Of a stretch of DNA of 64,000 bases, positions 13,501 to 27,479 are shown piece by piece. Each line of letters begins with the position of its first letter. Positions within the stretch are counted from its first letter, which is position 1. The notes under the pieces were generated by a model. It worked only from the letters and a program-made list of their open reading frames with translations, was not told the DNA's origin and did no database searches. This DNA is from Kryptolebias marmoratus (lineage: Eukaryota > Chordata > Actinopteri > Cyprinodontiformes > Rivulidae), in the NCBI RefSeq assembly GCF_001649575.2, contig NC_051439.1, forward strand, positions 15,096,512 to 15,160,511, read 5' to 3'. The position numbers and the translations under genes are program-made.

Positions 13501-16500
13501 GGTAACGTTCAGATTTATTTCTGGTCTAAATGCTGCATGTATGTATGATATAATCCTGTTTTTTGCACATTTACTGTCCTGCTGCTGTTCTCTTCAGTTA
13601 TCAGCTAAGAATTGAATGCATGTTGTTGTGTGAGGAGACGACTTCAATGCTGGAGATGCTCCGACCCAAAGTTAGGCTAGTAGAGGAAGCCTGCCATTGT
13701 AAGTAAGCCACCTGTGCAGATCTAAGACATGCCTTTTTGATTGCTTGAATTAACTTGATGTGAAACATTTCTCAGCTCTCAAAATGAGCCCACTGTTGCC
13801 AAGCTTCTGCAGACTGATCCTCGACGTTGGAAATTTTCTCAATTATGTAAGCACCCCTCCCCTTCATCTACGCTTTTAATTAAGCTGACATTTAGCTGTG
13901 GTGTGCCTTTTTAATCATCGATCTACTTTTCAGGGAAGTCACACGGGAAACGCTGAGGGGTTCAAGATCAGCTCGCTGCTGAAGCTTACAGAGACCAAGG
14001 CCAACAAGAGCCGCATCACACTGCTCCATCACATCCTGGAGGTATTCAAAGTGCCGAACAGCTGCCATAATTCTTTCAGTCACAAATCTATTCAATTACC
14101 AAAGCTGTGGTTTTCATTTTGCAAAGGAAGCAGAGGCGAACCACCCGGAGCTGTTGGCTCTGCCGGATGATATACAAATCTGTGAAAAAGCAGCAGGGTA
14201 CAGACATACTTTCCTAAATGCTCATTTATTTGTTTAAATTGGTTCTTAGTGTACTTATGAGATGTATAACAAGACCTCCTTATTTTATTTTAAATCAGAG
14301 TCAATCTGGACTCTATTCAGAAGGAGACTAGTGCATTGCTCAAACAGCTGAATGGGGCCGCAAAGAAAGTGGCCAACTCTGACGCTGAGGTGAAAGAGCA
14401 ATATGCAGAAGTTCTCGAGGTAAGAGGTCAAACTCTTTCTCTCCAAATAAAAGCAACAAGGGTAAACTTGGTTCTGTTTTTAGCAGCTGGGTTGCTTCCT
14501 GAATGCTCACTCTGTTCTGCAGGAAAATCAAAACGCATGCCAAGCTTTATGTGAAAGGTTCGCTGCAATTGAGAAGAAGAGGAGTGATCTGGCCATCTAC
14601 TTATGTGAGGACGTGAATCAGCTGTCGCTCGAGGAGCTCCTTGGAACCATCAAGACTTTCCGAGAACTTTTCATCAAGTCACTGAAGGTTAGAGAGAACA
14701 AATTTGTTGATGTTTGTCAGGTTAGGACAACTTGTTCATGCATGAATGCACTGCAGTTGAGGCTGTGTGGGAGTTTTGTTTGGAATATGTGTATCAATAG
14801 TCTGGATAATTACTGAAGGAGATTGATGTTTCCACCCAAAATGAAACAAAGACAAATGGCCTTGAATGTTTTGTACTTTGGCAGTGACATTCTTTCTTTC
14901 ACGATAAAAGGAAAACAAAATGAGGAAAGAACAAGCAGCCAAGGCTGAGAAGAGAAAGAAGCAGCTGGCAGAAGAAGAGGCCAAGAGACAGAAAGGAGAG
15001 AATGGAAAAATAAGTAGGTTCAAAGCGGTGTACTAGAAATCCTGAACAAAAATGGTTGCATGTTTTTGAAGACTCTCTTTATTCCAATCTTTCAGTCAAG
15101 AAAGGCTTTATGCCCCAAAACGATGGCTGCATCATCGATCACCTGCTGGCGGATATCAGGAAAGGTTTCAGCCTGAGAAAGACCCGGCCAAGGTGCGATT
15201 CGGAAAGCCTCCCCTCTAGTGAAATGCGTAGAGATACCTGCCCACCTGGTAAGGACAAGAGACAGTGGTCTCCATCTGCAGTTCCTAGCTCCGTCCCTGA
15301 TCCAATGTGCAAGCCACAAAGCTGCCCTGTAGGATTGTTTGTGCTTCCTCACCATCTCGCTTTGTTGCTGCTGCTAAAGTTTCTTTTACTTGGCAAGCTG
15401 TTTGTGATGTTGAGTTGCTCTCTGTAGATCATATAATTAATTCCATAAATGCATACACCGCAGTTGGTACATTTTTGCGTCTCACCTCCAGGGTCAAGTG
15501 TGAAGTCTGTGGACGAAAAAAACGTCGAAGCGGCCACCACTTCCGCTCCCTCCAAACCTCAGAAAGAGGATCACCAGCGTCTCGCAGGCGAAGTGAACGG
15601 TTTCATCAGCCCATCCGAAGAGACTGCGCCAGCTCCTCAGCTCACTGCAGCACAAAGGGGGACAGCTGCGCCCCCCAACACCCCCGCGGAAGAGCCAGCC
15701 ACAATGACGCAGACCCCCCCAGACAGGCCTGTGCAGCTACAGGATGGTCATCATCCAGAGACCCCTGCAGCGTCAAGGCTAGATGAGACGCCTCCTCAGC
15801 CTGAGGGGCAAGTTCCACCATCTCTGTCCACAAACGGCTTCTCTTTAGACTCAACAGACACTAGTGTCCTCAGTCCCTTGTCACTGTCAGATTCAGACCG
15901 GACGGAGGATGTGGTGGACGGCTCGTCCAGCCTGGTGTCTGAGAAGGTGACGCCTGAGGAATCGGGGAACATCAGCATCAACACCCAAGAAAATTCATCT
16001 GATACAGACATTAATGTGAAACACGGCAGTGAAAGCAGTGTAACAGAAGACAAAGAATCGAACCACGAGAAAAGCTTTTTAACAGAAGCGGTGGGACAAA
16101 AGACGAATGAAGAGCGAGAATGTGTGCTTGTGAGAACAAGTGATGAAGCTTTGAGTGGCAAACATTCAGCCGCTAAAGCTGGTGGGGTTCAGCTGGATGA
16201 AGGGATCACTAAATGCGATGTCCTAGATGAGCCAGAAGATTTGCCATCAGCGTCTGAAGCCATGTCTCCTTCTCTTAAACCAGAACCAAAGAAACAGCTG
16301 AAGCTCTTTAAACGAAACAAAAAGAAGAGTAATCAAGGTAATCTATCTATTCACTTAAATAAAGGCTGTTTTTGGAATGCTAGTCTCTTCATGCATTTTA
16401 AAGGGAAATCATTGATTGTTCTGATTTTATTACAACTAATATTTTATATGATGTATTGTCTATTTAAGATTTTATAAATGTTTTTGCATGAATACATGCA

Positions 16501-17346
16501 TTATGATGGAACAACAAATGCAGTGTGCAGCCCTTGATTTGTAGACTTGAACACTAAAATGGATTTAATTCTTTGGTCAGTCTGAATGTTCTTGTTTCTG
16601 ATTCTCTGAAACACAAGGTAACAGTGGGAAAGGACATAAACATAAAACGGGCTGTGTGTTGCAGTGAGGTAGGTGGGGGGGAAATATCACGACGAACTTA
16701 ATCATCGTCAGAGCTCTGTGCCAATAACACGTCATCTGTTGGTCTAACTGGATTCTGGATTTCATTTGTCTGTGTTGTCCAACTTTTAACGCTTGCACTC
16801 TTTTTTTTTTTTCTTTTTTTTTTTTTAACTTTCTCCAAAATTCAGTTATCATGCTAAAACTTTGCCTTTGTGATGCTAACAATCAAACCTGGTGGAAGCA
16901 AAATTCACACCACCAATGCAAAGCATTTAATCCAGTTCTGATCTCAATCAGCCTTGCAGTTTGTGAAGTCATTGTGGACTGAGCTGTGCCATGAAAGCTG
17001 TCACTTTTGTGTCCTTTGTCCATATTTACTTGTCTGCGAATGGGACTGTTTGTTTAATCACCCAACAGTCTCATGTGCTTCCTGTAAACTTTGCTTGTGA
17101 CTCAATGAATGCTGATGCAAATTGCCTCTAAAAATGTTTCATCACTATTAAAAAAAAAGGGGGGGAGGGATTGTAAAACTAATATTTTTAATGTCTAACG
17201 TGTTTTATCTGTGAATAAATTTTAAATGACAATAAAAGTCTTTTATAAAATATATATATATATTTTGATTCTGCTCATTCATTTCATTATGTTTCTCTTT
17301 AGGTGACTCCAGGAAAAGGAAAGCGAAAGGAAAACGAAAATGTTAA
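7573..17346 (+). CDS. inf2: Inverted formin 2 (INF2), 21 coding exons
   Basis: INF2 is a diaphanous-related formin that nucleates, elongates and also severs/depolymerises actin filaments, notably at the ER and mitochondria. Coding exons: 7573-7969, 8773-8888, 9008-9167, 9853-9886, 10406-10547, 10683-10815, 11050-11607, 12846-12991, 13070-13131, 13223-13325, 13416-13501, 13598-13698, 13776-13846, 13934-14041, 14127-14197, 14299-14419, 14523-14687, 14911-15013, 15096-15248, 15492-16337 and 17303-17346. Phases join in frame to 1239 residues (human about 1249). The N-terminal inhibitory DID runs to about residue 330 and starts [20 protein letters not shown]. The polyproline FH1 spans about 391-475, and FH2 begins near 497 ([10 protein letters not shown]) and contains [20 protein letters not shown]2/DAD-like motif ([12 protein letters not shown]) lies near 905-917. 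The tail is acidic and little conserved. The start is the first ATG after the acceptor and matches known INF2 N-termini. This splice form ends ...GKRKC without CAAX. Introns 2 and 7 use GC donors. Confidence 0.95.
8264..8332 (+). repeat. Fish interspersed repeat fragment in INF2 intron 1
   Basis: A run of AAGTCAAATC-type repeats leads into ATTTATTTATATAACACTTT and ends ...TTCAAAGTGCTTA. This TTTATATAxCACTTTT...CAAAGTGCT pattern is a common interspersed repeat motif in teleost genomes. It is a short fragment with no coding capacity. Confidence 0.5.
9543..9606 (-). repeat. tRNA-like SINE head in INF2 intron 3
   Basis: On the minus strand the sequence carries an A-box-like stretch (TAGCTTAGTGATTAACACC, complement of 9582-9600) and a B-box (GGTTCAAATC, complement of 9547-9556), with spacing normal for a tRNA-derived RNA polymerase III promoter. 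The flanks do not pair into an acceptor stem, so this is not a functional tRNA gene. A tRNA-derived SINE head is the best reading. Its age and family cannot be told from one copy. Confidence 0.5.
10166..10312 (-). repeat. Partial copy of the ~305-bp unit repeat, INF2 intron 4
   Basis: Landmarks of the dispersed unit repeat appear in reverse orientation relative to the 3.5-kb copy: GTAAAACTGGCTGAGTTATA, 'CCATCTTTGTGTTTACTAAGA', then 'GCTGTGACGGTCATCTTGAA', 'AAAGTTAATCAG' and 'GTAGATGTACATTCA'. It is about half a unit and has no sign of function. Confidence 0.65.
11241..11495 (+). other. inf2: FH1 polyproline region of INF2
   Basis: This part of exon 7 encodes several blocks of 5-10 consecutive prolines separated by short LPG, GFGS or GMMGA spacers, the profilin-binding FH1 segment (about residues 391-475). 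Because it is built from CCN codons, the opposite strand reads as long glycine-rich frames; these are artefacts. The repetitive codons make this segment prone to length change and to assembly or alignment error. Confidence 0.9.
16618..16667 (+). CDS. inf2: Alternative last exon of INF2 encoding a CAAX box (CVLQ)
   Basis: A pyrimidine-rich stretch ending ...GAAACACAAG forms an acceptor at 16616-16617. From 16618 the sequence continues exon 20 in the correct phase (the split codon becomes GGT), giving [16 protein letters not shown] and TGA at 16665-16667. A cysteine, two aliphatic residues and a final Gln form a prenylation (CAAX) signal, and the human INF2 ER-associated isoform ends in the equivalent CVIQ. 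AATAAA signals at 17214 and 17231 lie after this exon and before the next exon at 17303, so it can be a true terminal exon. Splicing to it gives a 1241-residue protein that should be prenylated and ER-associated, against the non-prenylated form ending at 17346. Confidence 0.85.
17214..17236 (+). terminator. inf2: Polyadenylation signals for the CAAX form of INF2
   Basis: Two AATAAA hexamers (17214-17219 and 17231-17236) lie about 550 bp after the CAAX-exon stop and about 65 bp before the last exon of the other form. This is the arrangement expected for intronic polyadenylation of the CAAX transcript. Confidence 0.6.
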
Positions 17347-17850
17347 CGATTTCATATTGGAGTTCTAAACTGGAAGGATGGTTTTATTTTGTGGAGAAAG
17401 ACTAAAGATGAAGTTCTACAAAAGATTTGACTCATCCAGAGCTGGAGTTTTCAGAGTGGATGTCAACGCATCCCTTTATGTACATTGGCTCTTTTTGTGT
17501 ACAAATTGTTCTAAAAAAAAAAGAAAAAAAATATGAATGTATTTATATATTTCTATGTTTGTATTGCATTGTAATAGGTGAAATGTGTTTTGCTATGAGT
17601 TCTGGTTAACTAGCAGCACCCATAACGGGGAAAAAAAAGTGTTGGTGCAAAAATATTTAATTTATCCAAACAAACCTGCTTGTGTCTTAATTCCTTTCTA
17701 TAAGCTAATTATCTACAAAAGTACAAATATTTGGTTGTAACTTTTAATGTTTTATTAAAATTCACTGTACTGTTTTCAAGGGTTTTTTAAAGCCCTTTTT
17801 ATTGCAGGGTGCATAAAAAAATGTCAATAAACAATGCCATAACTAATGAA
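17347..17850 (+). other. inf2: INF2 3' UTR of the non-CAAX form
   Basis: AT-rich sequence follows the TAA at 17344-17346. A candidate polyadenylation signal AATAAA lies at 17826-17831, and an ATTAAA-type variant lies near 17755. No reading frame of note is present. The AATAAA falls inside the left copy of a local duplication (17789-17902). Confidence 0.55.
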
Positions 17851-17902
17851 ATTACCATGATTACCTGAATGAAGCCTGTTGTCCTTTTCTCTTGCAGCTT
17901 TG
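17789..17902 (+). repeat. Left copy of a local ~115-bp duplication
   Basis: This stretch and 18362-18483 share, in the same order and orientation, AAAGCCCT, a GGTG-ATA motif, 'CAAT...ATGCCATAAC', 'GAAxTTACC', 'TG(A)AxGCxTGTTGTC' and a closing 'TTGCAGCTTTG' or 'CTGCAGCTTTG'. They are clearly related but substantially diverged, with small indels. It sits at the INF2 3' end. Confidence 0.6.
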
Positions 17903-18361
17903 CAGATCTTCAAAAACTACAGTTGTGGTCACAAGTTAACATTTAAGCATAATTTGGGGTCTTTTAATGGTTTATTTAAATATTTTCTTAATCCAGAGTA
18001 AAAAGAATAAATTTAACTTCAAGAAGTTTCAAAAGCAAAAGTTTGGTGCACTAGTTTGAATTTATCACACATTTTCTCAAATCCACACAGGGTTAGAATT
18101 TTACTGATCATGTTGCACATTAATCTAACAGGTGATACAAAAAGTTCTAAAATAGGGGTTCCCAAATAAAATATCATGGTCCAATCTGGACCCAAATTAA
18201 ATCTTATCTGGACCCAGATTGATAGTGAATTTTAGTCAAATTATTATATACCATTTCCAGATAAATCTGTAAAATTAAAGTCCACGTTTTATTATGAAAT
18301 TTATGCCTATGGTGGTGTATTTAGGCGACTGGCGGCAACTTTCTCTTTCCTAAAAAGTTGT

Positions 18362-18483
18362 AAAGCCCTGTTATCATTATCAAGGTGTATCCAAAAATAA
18401 TCACAATGACAGATGCCATAACAGAAGAATTTACCTCCATGCGTCCCTGTGTGAAGGCTGTTGTCTCTGATCCTGCAGCTTTG
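18362..18483 (+). repeat. Right copy of a local ~115-bp duplication, upstream of ADSS1
   Basis: It is the partner of 17789-17902, ending about 125 bp before the ADSS1 start codon, so it probably overlaps the ADSS1 promoter or 5' UTR. It may be an ancient tandem duplicate or two copies of one small interspersed repeat; two copies alone do not settle this. Confidence 0.55.
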
Positions 18484-18608
18484 GGGATCACTTGGAAAGG
18501 CTGCTTCCCTCTGTGCGTCATCAGCTCTGAAGTTACAGATATGGCAATGCCTCTCTTGAAGACAGCCGAGTCTCCTTGAGACGGGAAGACTAAAGCAACC
18601 CCGCCGTC

Positions 18609-22311
<3,703 letters not shown>

Positions 22312-23040
22312 ACCAAAATACCCATTTGATGAAGAAAAATGTGGCATGATGAGGCATTTTTTCCATCACTAAAACCATGTTCTTTTCAAAAGATAAAAAA
22401 CAAAACATCTATATAACCACTGAGCTGTGTTGACTGTGGGTCTTTTGTGGCAGTTTCCAAAAAGGTTTTGGACCAGGTGCAAGAACAGAGAGATTACAAG
22501 AATGAAAAATAATCAACTTCTTTTTTTCTGTAGCACCATATAAGCAGTGATACACCTCAATGTGCTTTACTGCACAAAAGCAAAACTTAGAAGGACACAG
22601 GAAATAAAACCAAGTATAAAAGATTAAAAGAACAACACAACTTGTAAAGTTAATTTGCAAAATGTATTAAAATACAACAACCTTTAAAAGCAAGAATGGA
22701 AAAAAGATAGATAGGAGGTAATTAAAATTATTTACACATCTGATCATTAAGTTAAATATATGCTCTTTTGGAAAGGTAGTTTTTAATTTTAGTTTGAAAA
22801 ACATATCTGCATTTTGAAGATTACATTTAATATGTCCAAATTAATGAGGAAATATTTCACTTTCAAAACAGCTGTAGTCCAGTTTATCACTTACACAGGG
22901 ATGTAGGGAAGAGATCATGCAAGATATCGTGAAAAACATTTCAAAATGAGCACATTTTTATAAAAAATAAACAATTATTGCTCTCAGTTTTATATTTAAA
23001 AACTAAACACAAAATGATCGATAGTCCCTGAATGCAGCAT
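22312..23040 (+). other. ADSS1 3' UTR and short intergenic spacer, repeat-derived
   Basis: Sequence after the ADSS1 stop includes a repeat-like block from about 22500 (GCACCATATAAGCAGTG ... CAATGTGCTTTACTGCAC ... AAAAGCAAAACTT), reminiscent of the fish TTTATATAGCACTTTT/CAAAGTGCT family also seen in INF2 intron 1. Candidate polyadenylation signals AATAAA lie at 22603-22608 and 22966-22971. No reading frame is convincing. Confidence 0.45.
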
Positions 23041-23054
23041 TGGAGCTAGAATTT

Positions 23055-23126
23055 GTCACGTGACAACAAAGCAGCGCTAAGATTGGTTTCTATAGTCACG
23101 TGATAGTAGAACATGTTTGTGATTGG
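23055..23126 (+). promoter_or_regulatory. siva1: SIVA1 promoter: duplicated E-box/CCAAT module
   Basis: GTCACGTGAC at 23055-23064 and GTCACGTGAT at 23095-23104 are each followed, after exactly 16 bases, by GATTGG (reverse CCAAT box, at 23081 and 23121). The period is exactly 40 bp. CACGTG is the core E-box for USF, MYC/MAX and TFE-type bHLH factors, and GTCACGTGAC matches the CLEAR-type palindrome. CCAAT is bound by NF-Y. The array ends about 90 bp before the SIVA1 ATG. Confidence 0.75.
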
Positions 23127-23149
23127 CTGCCTTTAGTCCTCCTTTTATT

Positions 23150-23157
23150 TTTCCCGC
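23150..23157 (+). promoter_or_regulatory. siva1: E2F-type site in the SIVA1 promoter
   Basis: TTTCCCGC fits the E2F consensus TTTSSCGC exactly and lies 60 bp before the start codon. Mammalian SIVA1 is known as a transcriptional target of E2F1 and p53. I did not find an equally clear p53 site. Confidence 0.55.
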
Positions 23158-23216
23158 AACAAACATGCTGTATTGAAGTCCGTCGGAGCACGGGGGGTGC
23201 ACTTTTAGCAGCTAAA

Positions 23217-26200
23217 ATGCCCAAACGAACCTGTCCTTTTCCCGAAACGTTTTCCTCCCAGTACAAAATACACGTTGGACAACGCGAGCTGAACAACTAT
23301 GGCTTGTTTGGGAACAAATACAGACAAGAAATATACGGTAAGTCAGTGGCTGTGGTTCATGTTTAGCTACATTGTCCCGTTAGCTGCTAATGCTAGCTTC
23401 GTAGTTGTGCTGGATTCGCATTTTTTTCAGTTGTTTAACACAAAATCTTGGTTTTTTTTTTATCTCTGAAAGACTTGCTTTCTCCCTTCTGTTGCTCTGT
23501 TTATTCAGTTTTTGAGAATAATCATTCCTTGCATCTATCTTTTTTTGTAGTTTATTTATATAAACAACAACTTATATTTAAGCTTAACGCGTTTAAAGCG
23601 TTTTAGTTTGACATTTTTGACTTCTGTCACAAATGTAAGCTATTAATTAAGGTTTAGGCTTCAAAGTAATGCGTGTTATCCGTTAGGTGGGCGTTTCTGG
23701 GGGAGGTCAGCTGACATGCAACTTCACCCATGACTGGTTTGTTTTTTCCTCCTCAGATAAGACAAAGAACTTGCTTTTCAGCGGCGCCAAAGCTGTAATG
23801 GACAAGATATGGACAGGAGAGGAGAAGTGCGCAGACTCACAGCCCAGTGGACAGCCGTCCTCGTGCAGTCAACCCCTGCTGAGGGGACAGACAATTATTG
23901 GACATGATGGGAGACTGACGAGAACAAGTGCTGCACAAGGTCAGTCCAAACTGAAGCAGGGAAAAATAAATTAAGAACAGTTTAAAGACTCTGTTAGGTT
24001 AATATTAAATTAGTTCTGTGTACAAACCTGTTGTCACCTGTGAGATCTTTTTCAGCTATTTATCAAAAAACAGACATCAGTTTCCTAAACCTAATTAAAA
24101 TCTTATTTAACATGCACGATTCGACCATAACTCTCATATTTTGGATTCCATTTAAACTTTGGTTGTGCTGTCAGTAATAAGTGCCTTAAGTAAACATATG
24201 AACCTTTTTTATTCATTACATTTTCAATGTTTCATTTTGCCTTTTCCATTTGTCTTTTGCCCGTGAATCAACTGACATGAGCACCCAGATATTAAAATAA
24301 AAAACTTAAAAATTTGGTTTTGAAATTCAGCCGTGTATTTAATGACCTCCACTGATGGTTCTGAGTGCCACACTATCTGTTATACAAGCTGTGTTCAGCT
24401 GCTTTTGTTGGTTTTTCTTAAAGCATGACATCAAAATCAATACTAAGAGGAGTTTGACTGGTGCTGATTCATGAAAGGGAAAATGGTTTGTCTGCCAAGA
24501 TTGTAAATTTTTGTTTTTTAAAGTAGAGCTTTTTGTGTAAACAGTGCATCGATTACAATCTGTTTATATAAATACTTGATTTTGTTCCAGTGGGGTAATG
24601 CTAAAGTAGTCACAGAACTGCGATATAAACACTGTATTTGCACCAGTCAACCAATAATCCAAATGAAGATCCAAAAAAAACAAAAAAGTACAACAAAATA
24701 AATCAGTGCTAACTGGTTTGTTACATTTTAATAAAGTTTATATTTGGGTTCTCGTCACCACCTAAGTGTGACGACTGAGCTCTAGTTTAGTCTTGTCACT
24801 CGATATATCCTGTAAAATAAGAAGTATATATTGTTATAGAAAAGCAGCTGAAATTATAAAGCAAATTAAATGATTTATTTCATTTTTTACAGGCGTGGCT
24901 CTGTTTAAAAACTCTACGATAAAGTTTGCTGCTACACATGAACTTTTGAGCTTAGTGAATTGATAATTTTGATACTTTTTCCCTTTAAAATTAGTCAGGA
25001 AAATGATATTGGGACACATGTTTCTTTTTTTTTTAATTTTTTTAAAAAGCATACATATTTGCCTTTTACCAGCAGATGTCAGGCTCGTCACAGGTTTGCA
25101 TATGTCTTTGGTTACTTTTTGGTTTTGTTGCTTCGCTGAATGGTTCTGGATGTTTATCTATTTTTTTTTTTCTACATAGGTGCACAGGTGGCTCCCACAT
25201 GCTGCTGTGTGTGTCAGAAAAACCAGGGCTCCAGGACATCGTGTTCCCAGTGCGACAGGCTTGTCTGCTCCTCTTGTACCCGGCTCTGTTCCAGCTGCTC
25301 GAGCCTCTGCTGCTCCGTCTGCACCATCATAGAGTAAGACACATTCTGGGACTTTTCACTAACTCCGTCTCTGAGAACGCTGTTCTAAATAACTGTCTCT
25401 GCATCTGTAGACGGTAAAGGTCCACATCTGTGTACTTTTATTTGTATCCTTTTGAAAGATTTCCTGATAGACTTTTTAATTTACAAATAAGAATAGATTA
25501 ATTTATTATTTATTTCAATAGCATGTCTTTTGCTTGTGCTATGACACACTTCAAATGTTTGCATAACTTAAAATGTATTTTCCTTATGTTGTATGAGTGA
25601 AATGAAGGAAAAGTTCTGTATTTAAAATAAATATGGATACAAATCATTTGTAGTGCAGTATTAGTGATTTTTGCATTGTATTCAAGCTCAATCACAAATT
25701 TAGACCATGTAGGACAAAATAAATGTCTATATTTGGCATTTTGTAGTTGACAAGTTTTAAATCTTTTAGTTTTGTAAAAGTTGCATGGGAGAGAAAAAAG
25801 TAACAGAGACAAATTGACCTCTAGAAGTATACCAGATAAGCTTTAGAGAAGTTCAAGAAGTTCTGATGTCTCATTTAAAACAACAACGACAAGAATACAA
25901 ATTTATAAATTCATTAGAAAGGTTTTAAAACAAAGACAACATAGGAAGAGGATAAGCCATTGAAATTATGTAATTACATTTACTGCCACAAGAGGGAGAC
26001 AAAGGTACACACAGCAGCTGGAAAGGCTTCAAAGCTTTGTAGGAAAAATGATTCTGATTTCTTTAATCTTGGGATTTTATGAATCTGTTTTTATCATGTT
26101 AAAATGAAGTGAGGTTAAATTGTAAGATGACCAGGTTTGTGTGTGTGTGTTTTTTTTTTTAATTTTTATTTTCTGTGTGTGCTTATTCCACCCTGCTTTT

Positions 26201-26378
26201 TTTGTCCTCATCTGGGTGAAACCAAACTCGCTGAGTGTGAGGTGTGGTGTAATGTTTGCTGTTGTTAAGCTAGTAAAACAATTCTTTCTAGATATTTAAC
26301 AACATGTTTTTCTTCCTGTTGTTCTGCAGTTACAGCGGGCGATACGATGAGGTGATGTGCTGCAGCTGTGCAACGTGA
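23217..26378 (+). CDS. siva1: SIVA1 apoptosis-inducing factor, 4 exons
   Basis: SIVA1 is a small zinc-binding, pro-apoptotic protein known to bind the CD27 tail and to affect BCL-XL, p53/MDM2 and ARF pathways. Exons: 23217-23337, 23757-23939, 25180-25333 and 26330-26378. They join in frame to 168 residues (human 175). The N-terminus MPKRTCPFPETFSSQYKIHV and the following QREL...YRQEIYDKTKNLLFSGAKA match the family. The middle has GQTIIGHDGRLTRTSA. The C-terminal third is very Cys-rich, with repeated CxxC pairs (CCCVCQ, CSQCDRLVCSSCTRLCSSC, CCSVC) and a final YDEVMCCSCAT, the zinc-binding region. The chosen ATG is the first of the conserved N-terminus; upstream in-frame codons belong to the promoter. 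It follows ADSS1 by about 0.9 kb on the same strand, as in human. Confidence 0.93.
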
Positions 26379-26518
26379 AAAAGGACCAACGCAGGGATCT
26401 GGAGTTTGTGCTTGTACAGTTGCCTTGTTTGAGATGTGACAAAGATGACATTTTATTCTTGTTTTTTTATATATAATCCTGATTCTTGTATATACATTTA
26501 TTCCAAGAAATTAACTGA

Positions 26519-26524
26519 AATAAA
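26519..26524 (+). terminator. siva1: SIVA1 polyadenylation signal
   Basis: AATAAA lies about 140 bp after the SIVA1 stop codon in AT-rich sequence and is the first canonical hexamer downstream. Confidence 0.65.
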
Positions 26525-27470
26525 CTTGAACACTTTTATACCAGCTTTCTTTCTTTTTAGTGTATTTTGTTATATTTCTTATGCTGCATATAAAAATTTG
26601 ACCCGGAAGCCTGATTATTTTTAGTTTTAGATTGAAAACATCAGCAGGTGGCAGCACACTTTATCAGTAACTTGCTTGAGAGATACCGAGTTGTGATCAA
26701 ATTTGGCATCCTGACTTCTTTCCTTAGCGGTCGAGCAAATTTGTCTCACTTTGCTAAAGAGAAACGGCTTCAACCTTTTAGCCAAAAGTGCACAAGTTTT
26801 GTCTCGGCTCGACAATGATAATGAAATTCCAACCCAGCTTGTCTGGGCTGACCTTGAGAATTTATCAGATTTATTTATTTGAAGCAGCCAGAGGTTGAAC
26901 AGGACCGGAGCTTTGAAGCAGACGGTTTGGCTACAGTTATCCCCGCCGGACACGACCTTGTGGTGTAATCATGTCTTTATGTTTGCTGCTGTTTGTCAGT
27001 GGTGACAGCCTGTTTCAGGGTCAGCTATTATACACTGTTTTAAAAACAATTCTCTGTGGCACTTGATTGAAATAAGTCACATGACAGGATGCAGTGGATG
27101 CGGGCTTGGATGAGTGGGTTTCTCGGAGCGCTGCGGAGTCCCATCACTTGCTCGGTGGGCCAGTTGTGGCTCCGGTCTTCAGGGAGCTCGTGCAGTTGGT
27201 GTCCGAGGGCACCGCTTGATTTCTGGCTGAGTGAGCAGACAGCTGCTGGCGAGCCAGGCGTCAAGTTGTCTGCACATTTCTTGATAAGGCTTTAAGGAAC
27301 TCGCATGAACTTGAAAGGAAGACATCAAATTTTGAAGCTGCGTAAAACTAAAGACAGAAAAAAAAATAGCTGAAGCCTAAACTGATAGTTGTGTTTAGAG
27401 CTGAACTCTGGTTTATCAATGTTTGTTTTATTTTCCTGCATCTGTGTAAACCTAACCCCTCACACCCCCT
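26525..27470. other. Intergenic, unassigned
   Basis: From about 26630 to 27300 base composition is more balanced than its surroundings and open frames of 68-108 codons occur on both strands, but none resembles a known family or has flanking splice structure. It may be a conserved non-coding element or an old repeat. The sequence alone does not decide. Confidence 0.35.
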
Positions 27471-27479
27471 TTTTGTCTT

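Noticed and set aside
15307..15786. 159-codon plus-strand frame overlapping INF2 exon 20
   Set aside because: It is an out-of-frame shadow of the exon and includes intron sequence. The INF2 frame is supported by phase and splice sites.
26627..27295. Open frames of 68-108 codons on both strands between SIVA1 and ZBTB42
   Set aside because: The translations resemble no family I know and there are no splice sites or start context. Kept only as unassigned sequence.
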